In this document: positions 4,389 through 5,281 of the stretch, piece after piece
Numbering within the stretch: position 1 is the stretch's first letter
Layout of the letters: every line of letters starts with the position of its first letter
Assembly (NCBI GenBank): GCA_031279895.1
Contig: JAITHR010000217.1
Coordinates: forward strand, 1-5,281
DNA: 5,281 nucleotides
From: Spirochaetaceae bacterium
GTDB lineage: Bacteria > Spirochaetota > Spirochaetia > Treponematales > Breznakiellaceae
Direction: 5' to 3'
Notes under the pieces: generated by a model
Told to the model about the DNA's origin: nothing
What the model saw: the letters and a program-made list of their open reading frames with translations, nothing else
Databases searched by the model: none
Position numbers and translations under genes: made by a program

Positions 4389-5246
4389 TTATGTGCCACT
4401 CGCCGCCGGCGGACGGAGGAGGCGGCTTAGGACCGCGGCGTTTATCCCAAGGAGCGGCAGCTCAAGGAGGGGTCCCATAACCAGGATCAAGCCGATGACC
4501 GGACGCTCTGGAAAGGTTACGGCGGCAATGGCCAAGGCCACCGGAGAATTACGTGCGGACGTGGTGAAGACCAGCGCCACGCGGTCTTGAAACGGAAGCC
4601 CCCATGCCTGTCCAATCAAAAAGGCCCCCGGGCCGTTAAGCGCGAAAAAGATGAGGATTGGCGGGGCCGCCGTTAAAAACAGGGGTAAATGGGAAAGCAG
4701 TACCCCGCTTTGGGACGCGAACATGGTAATAATCGCGCAGCAGAGCAGTACAAATTGCAGGTCATCGGATCTTTTCATTATGTTTCCCCGTATTTTCTCC
4801 TTTTCCTTCTTTTCCTCCTTTTCCCCGCCGGCCTTTCCAAGCCCGATTTTGAACAGGTTCGCCGCGGCCATCGGTATAACCAGAACCAATACGATGCTTT
4901 GTATGACCGCGCCCGGGGTAAACGAGACCGCCTCTCCCATGAAAAGCAGGAGGTAGACCGGAAGGAGTACAATCTGGGACACGAGATTCAAAGGCAGTAT
5001 CGAGGAGCCTAACGCCGTATTGCCCCGGGCCAGGCCGGTGAAAATCAGGTACCAATCGGTGCAGGGGGTTACCATGAGCATCATAAAGCCGATCTGGAGG
5101 TCGGCGCTTCGGGAGAGAAAGCATCGCGCCAGGAGAAACGCGAATACCGGATTCCAGACGAAGTTTATCAAAACCGCCGTAAAACCCCGCCCTTTAGGGC
5201 TGGGGATATAAGGCGGCACAGCGGCAAAAGATAGGTTGGAAATCAT
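4389..5246 (-). CDS. SBF/ACR3-type permease (bile acid:sodium symporter / arsenite efflux superfamily), N-terminus apparently truncated
   Basis: Encodes 285 residues from the ATG at 5246. Family signs are LINFVWNPVFAFLLA (26-40), MLMVTPCTDWYLIFTGLARGN (56-76) with Cys62, FTTSARNSPVALAIA (227-241) and MGPLLELPLL (257-266) with Glu262. ACR3 permeases use a conserved membrane Cys and Glu, so these may be the counterparts. The superfamily exports arsenite or moves organic anions; the substrate here is unknown and no ars gene is visible. Members usually have ten membrane spans, but this one starts around the third. Residues 1-22 (MISNLSFAAVPPYIPSPKGR and onward) look unrelated and contain a hairpin. 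No ribosome binding site precedes the ATG. The frame stays open to the window edge without another in-frame ATG, so a start beyond 5281 is possible. A charged loop (137-160) is encoded by a purine-type repeat. It may be non-functional. Confidence 0.75.
   Translation of the reverse strand: MISNLSFAAVPPYIPSPKGRGFTAVLINFVWNPVFAFLLARCFLSRSADLQIGFMMLMVTPCTDWYLIFTGLARGNTALGSSILPLNLVSQIVLLPVYLLLFMGEAVSFTPGAVIQSIVLVLVIPMAAANLFKIGLGKAGGEKEEKKEKEKIRGNIMKRSDDLQFVLLCCAIITMFASQSGVLLSHLPLFLTAAPPILIFFALNGPGAFLIGQAWGLPFQDRVALVFTTSARNSPVALAIAAVTFPERPVIGLILVMGPLLELPLLGINAAVLSRLLRPPAASGT
4788..4826. repeat. Low-complexity purine tract (minus strand) within the permease gene
   Basis: On the minus strand this segment is built from GGGGAAAA, GGAGGAAAA and GAAGGAAAA words and encodes the Glu/Lys-rich loop GGEKEEKKEKEKIRG between two hydrophobic halves of the permease. 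It closely resembles the tract at the 3' end of the Rrf2 gene and the tandem repeat at 1432-1455. Confidence 0.6.
5181..5205 (-). terminator. Terminator-like hairpin inside the 5' end of the permease frame
   Basis: Read on the minus strand, CCCC-A-GCCC, loop TAAA, GGGC-GGGG is followed directly by TTTT (5184-5181). This is an 8-bp GC stem with one bulge and a short T-run. It encodes part of the unusual PSPKGRGF segment. It could attenuate transcription into the permease, end a transcript from the right, or be a dispersed palindromic repeat. Confidence 0.4.
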
Positions 5247-5270
5247 TTGACATGTACGAAAAGATAGGTT
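5226..5270. repeat. 12-bp direct repeat AAAAGATAGGTT x2, 33 bp apart, operator-like
   Basis: Perfect copies at 5226-5237 and 5259-5270; the match extends to 14 of 15 with one mismatch. The 33-bp period is close to three helical turns, placing both copies on the same DNA face. One copy lies just upstream of the -35 element and the other fills the spacer up to the -10 element of the adjacent promoter. Confidence 0.6.
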
Positions 5271-5275
5271 AGAAT
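5247..5275 (+). promoter_or_regulatory. Near-consensus sigma-70-type promoter pointing out of the window
   Basis: TTGACA (5247-5252) is a perfect -35 element, followed by exactly 17 bp and then TAGAAT (5270-5275), a five-of-six match to TATAAT. Transcription would start around 5282 and read to the right, divergent from the permease gene. The transcribed gene is outside the window. Confidence 0.6.
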
Positions 5276-5281
5276 AAACGT

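Noticed and set aside
4378..5012. Plus-strand ORFs opposite the permease gene
   Set aside because: The minus-strand frame shows membrane segments and family motifs; the plus-strand frames show none and include the pyrimidine repeat.

Overview
The window joins two kinds of DNA. The left ~1.1 kb is a compact phage (probably prophage) module. The right ~3.7 kb looks like ordinary chromosome of an anaerobic bacterium with an outer membrane. The phage lipoprotein implies a two-membrane host, and the iron-sulfur regulator plus indolepyruvate:ferredoxin oxidoreductase subunit imply anaerobic metabolism. The gene styles, including a membrane protein with an FSFVFGDxDP motif, remind me of spirochaetes such as gut or termite-associated Treponema. 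That is an impression from memory, not a demonstrated assignment.

Left region (1-1093, all +): the 3' end of a GNAT-like acetyltransferase overlaps a Tad2/DUF2829 gene, a family known for sequestering the Thoeris immune signal. That gene runs into two genes read from the same DNA in different frames. One is a lipoprotein with a coiled coil; the other is a coiled-coil protein with hydrophobic segments at both ends. Together they resemble a phage spanin pair (outer-membrane disruption at lysis), but with unusual nesting and topology.

Junction (1094-1623): a strongly AT-rich stretch without a convincing gene is followed by a weakly supported 95-codon ORF. That ORF has a strong ribosome binding site and an ATGA overlap with the next gene. 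The same stretch holds three tandem TTTTTCCC units, two mutually exclusive hairpins, GC-rich direct repeats and a plausible promoter.

Right region: a probable operon (+) encodes an IscR-like Rrf2 regulator with all expected Fe-S ligands and an odd Lys/Arg tail. It continues with a 485-residue membrane protein carrying three similar winged-helix-like modules, then IorB without an adjacent IorA. A terminator hairpin separates this from a convergent SBF/ACR3-like permease (-) whose N-terminus looks truncated or rebuilt. At the right edge a near-consensus promoter points out of the window and is bracketed by a 12-bp direct repeat with 33-bp period. A GGGAAAA-type purine repeat appears in three places: between genes, in the Rrf2 tail and in a permease loop.
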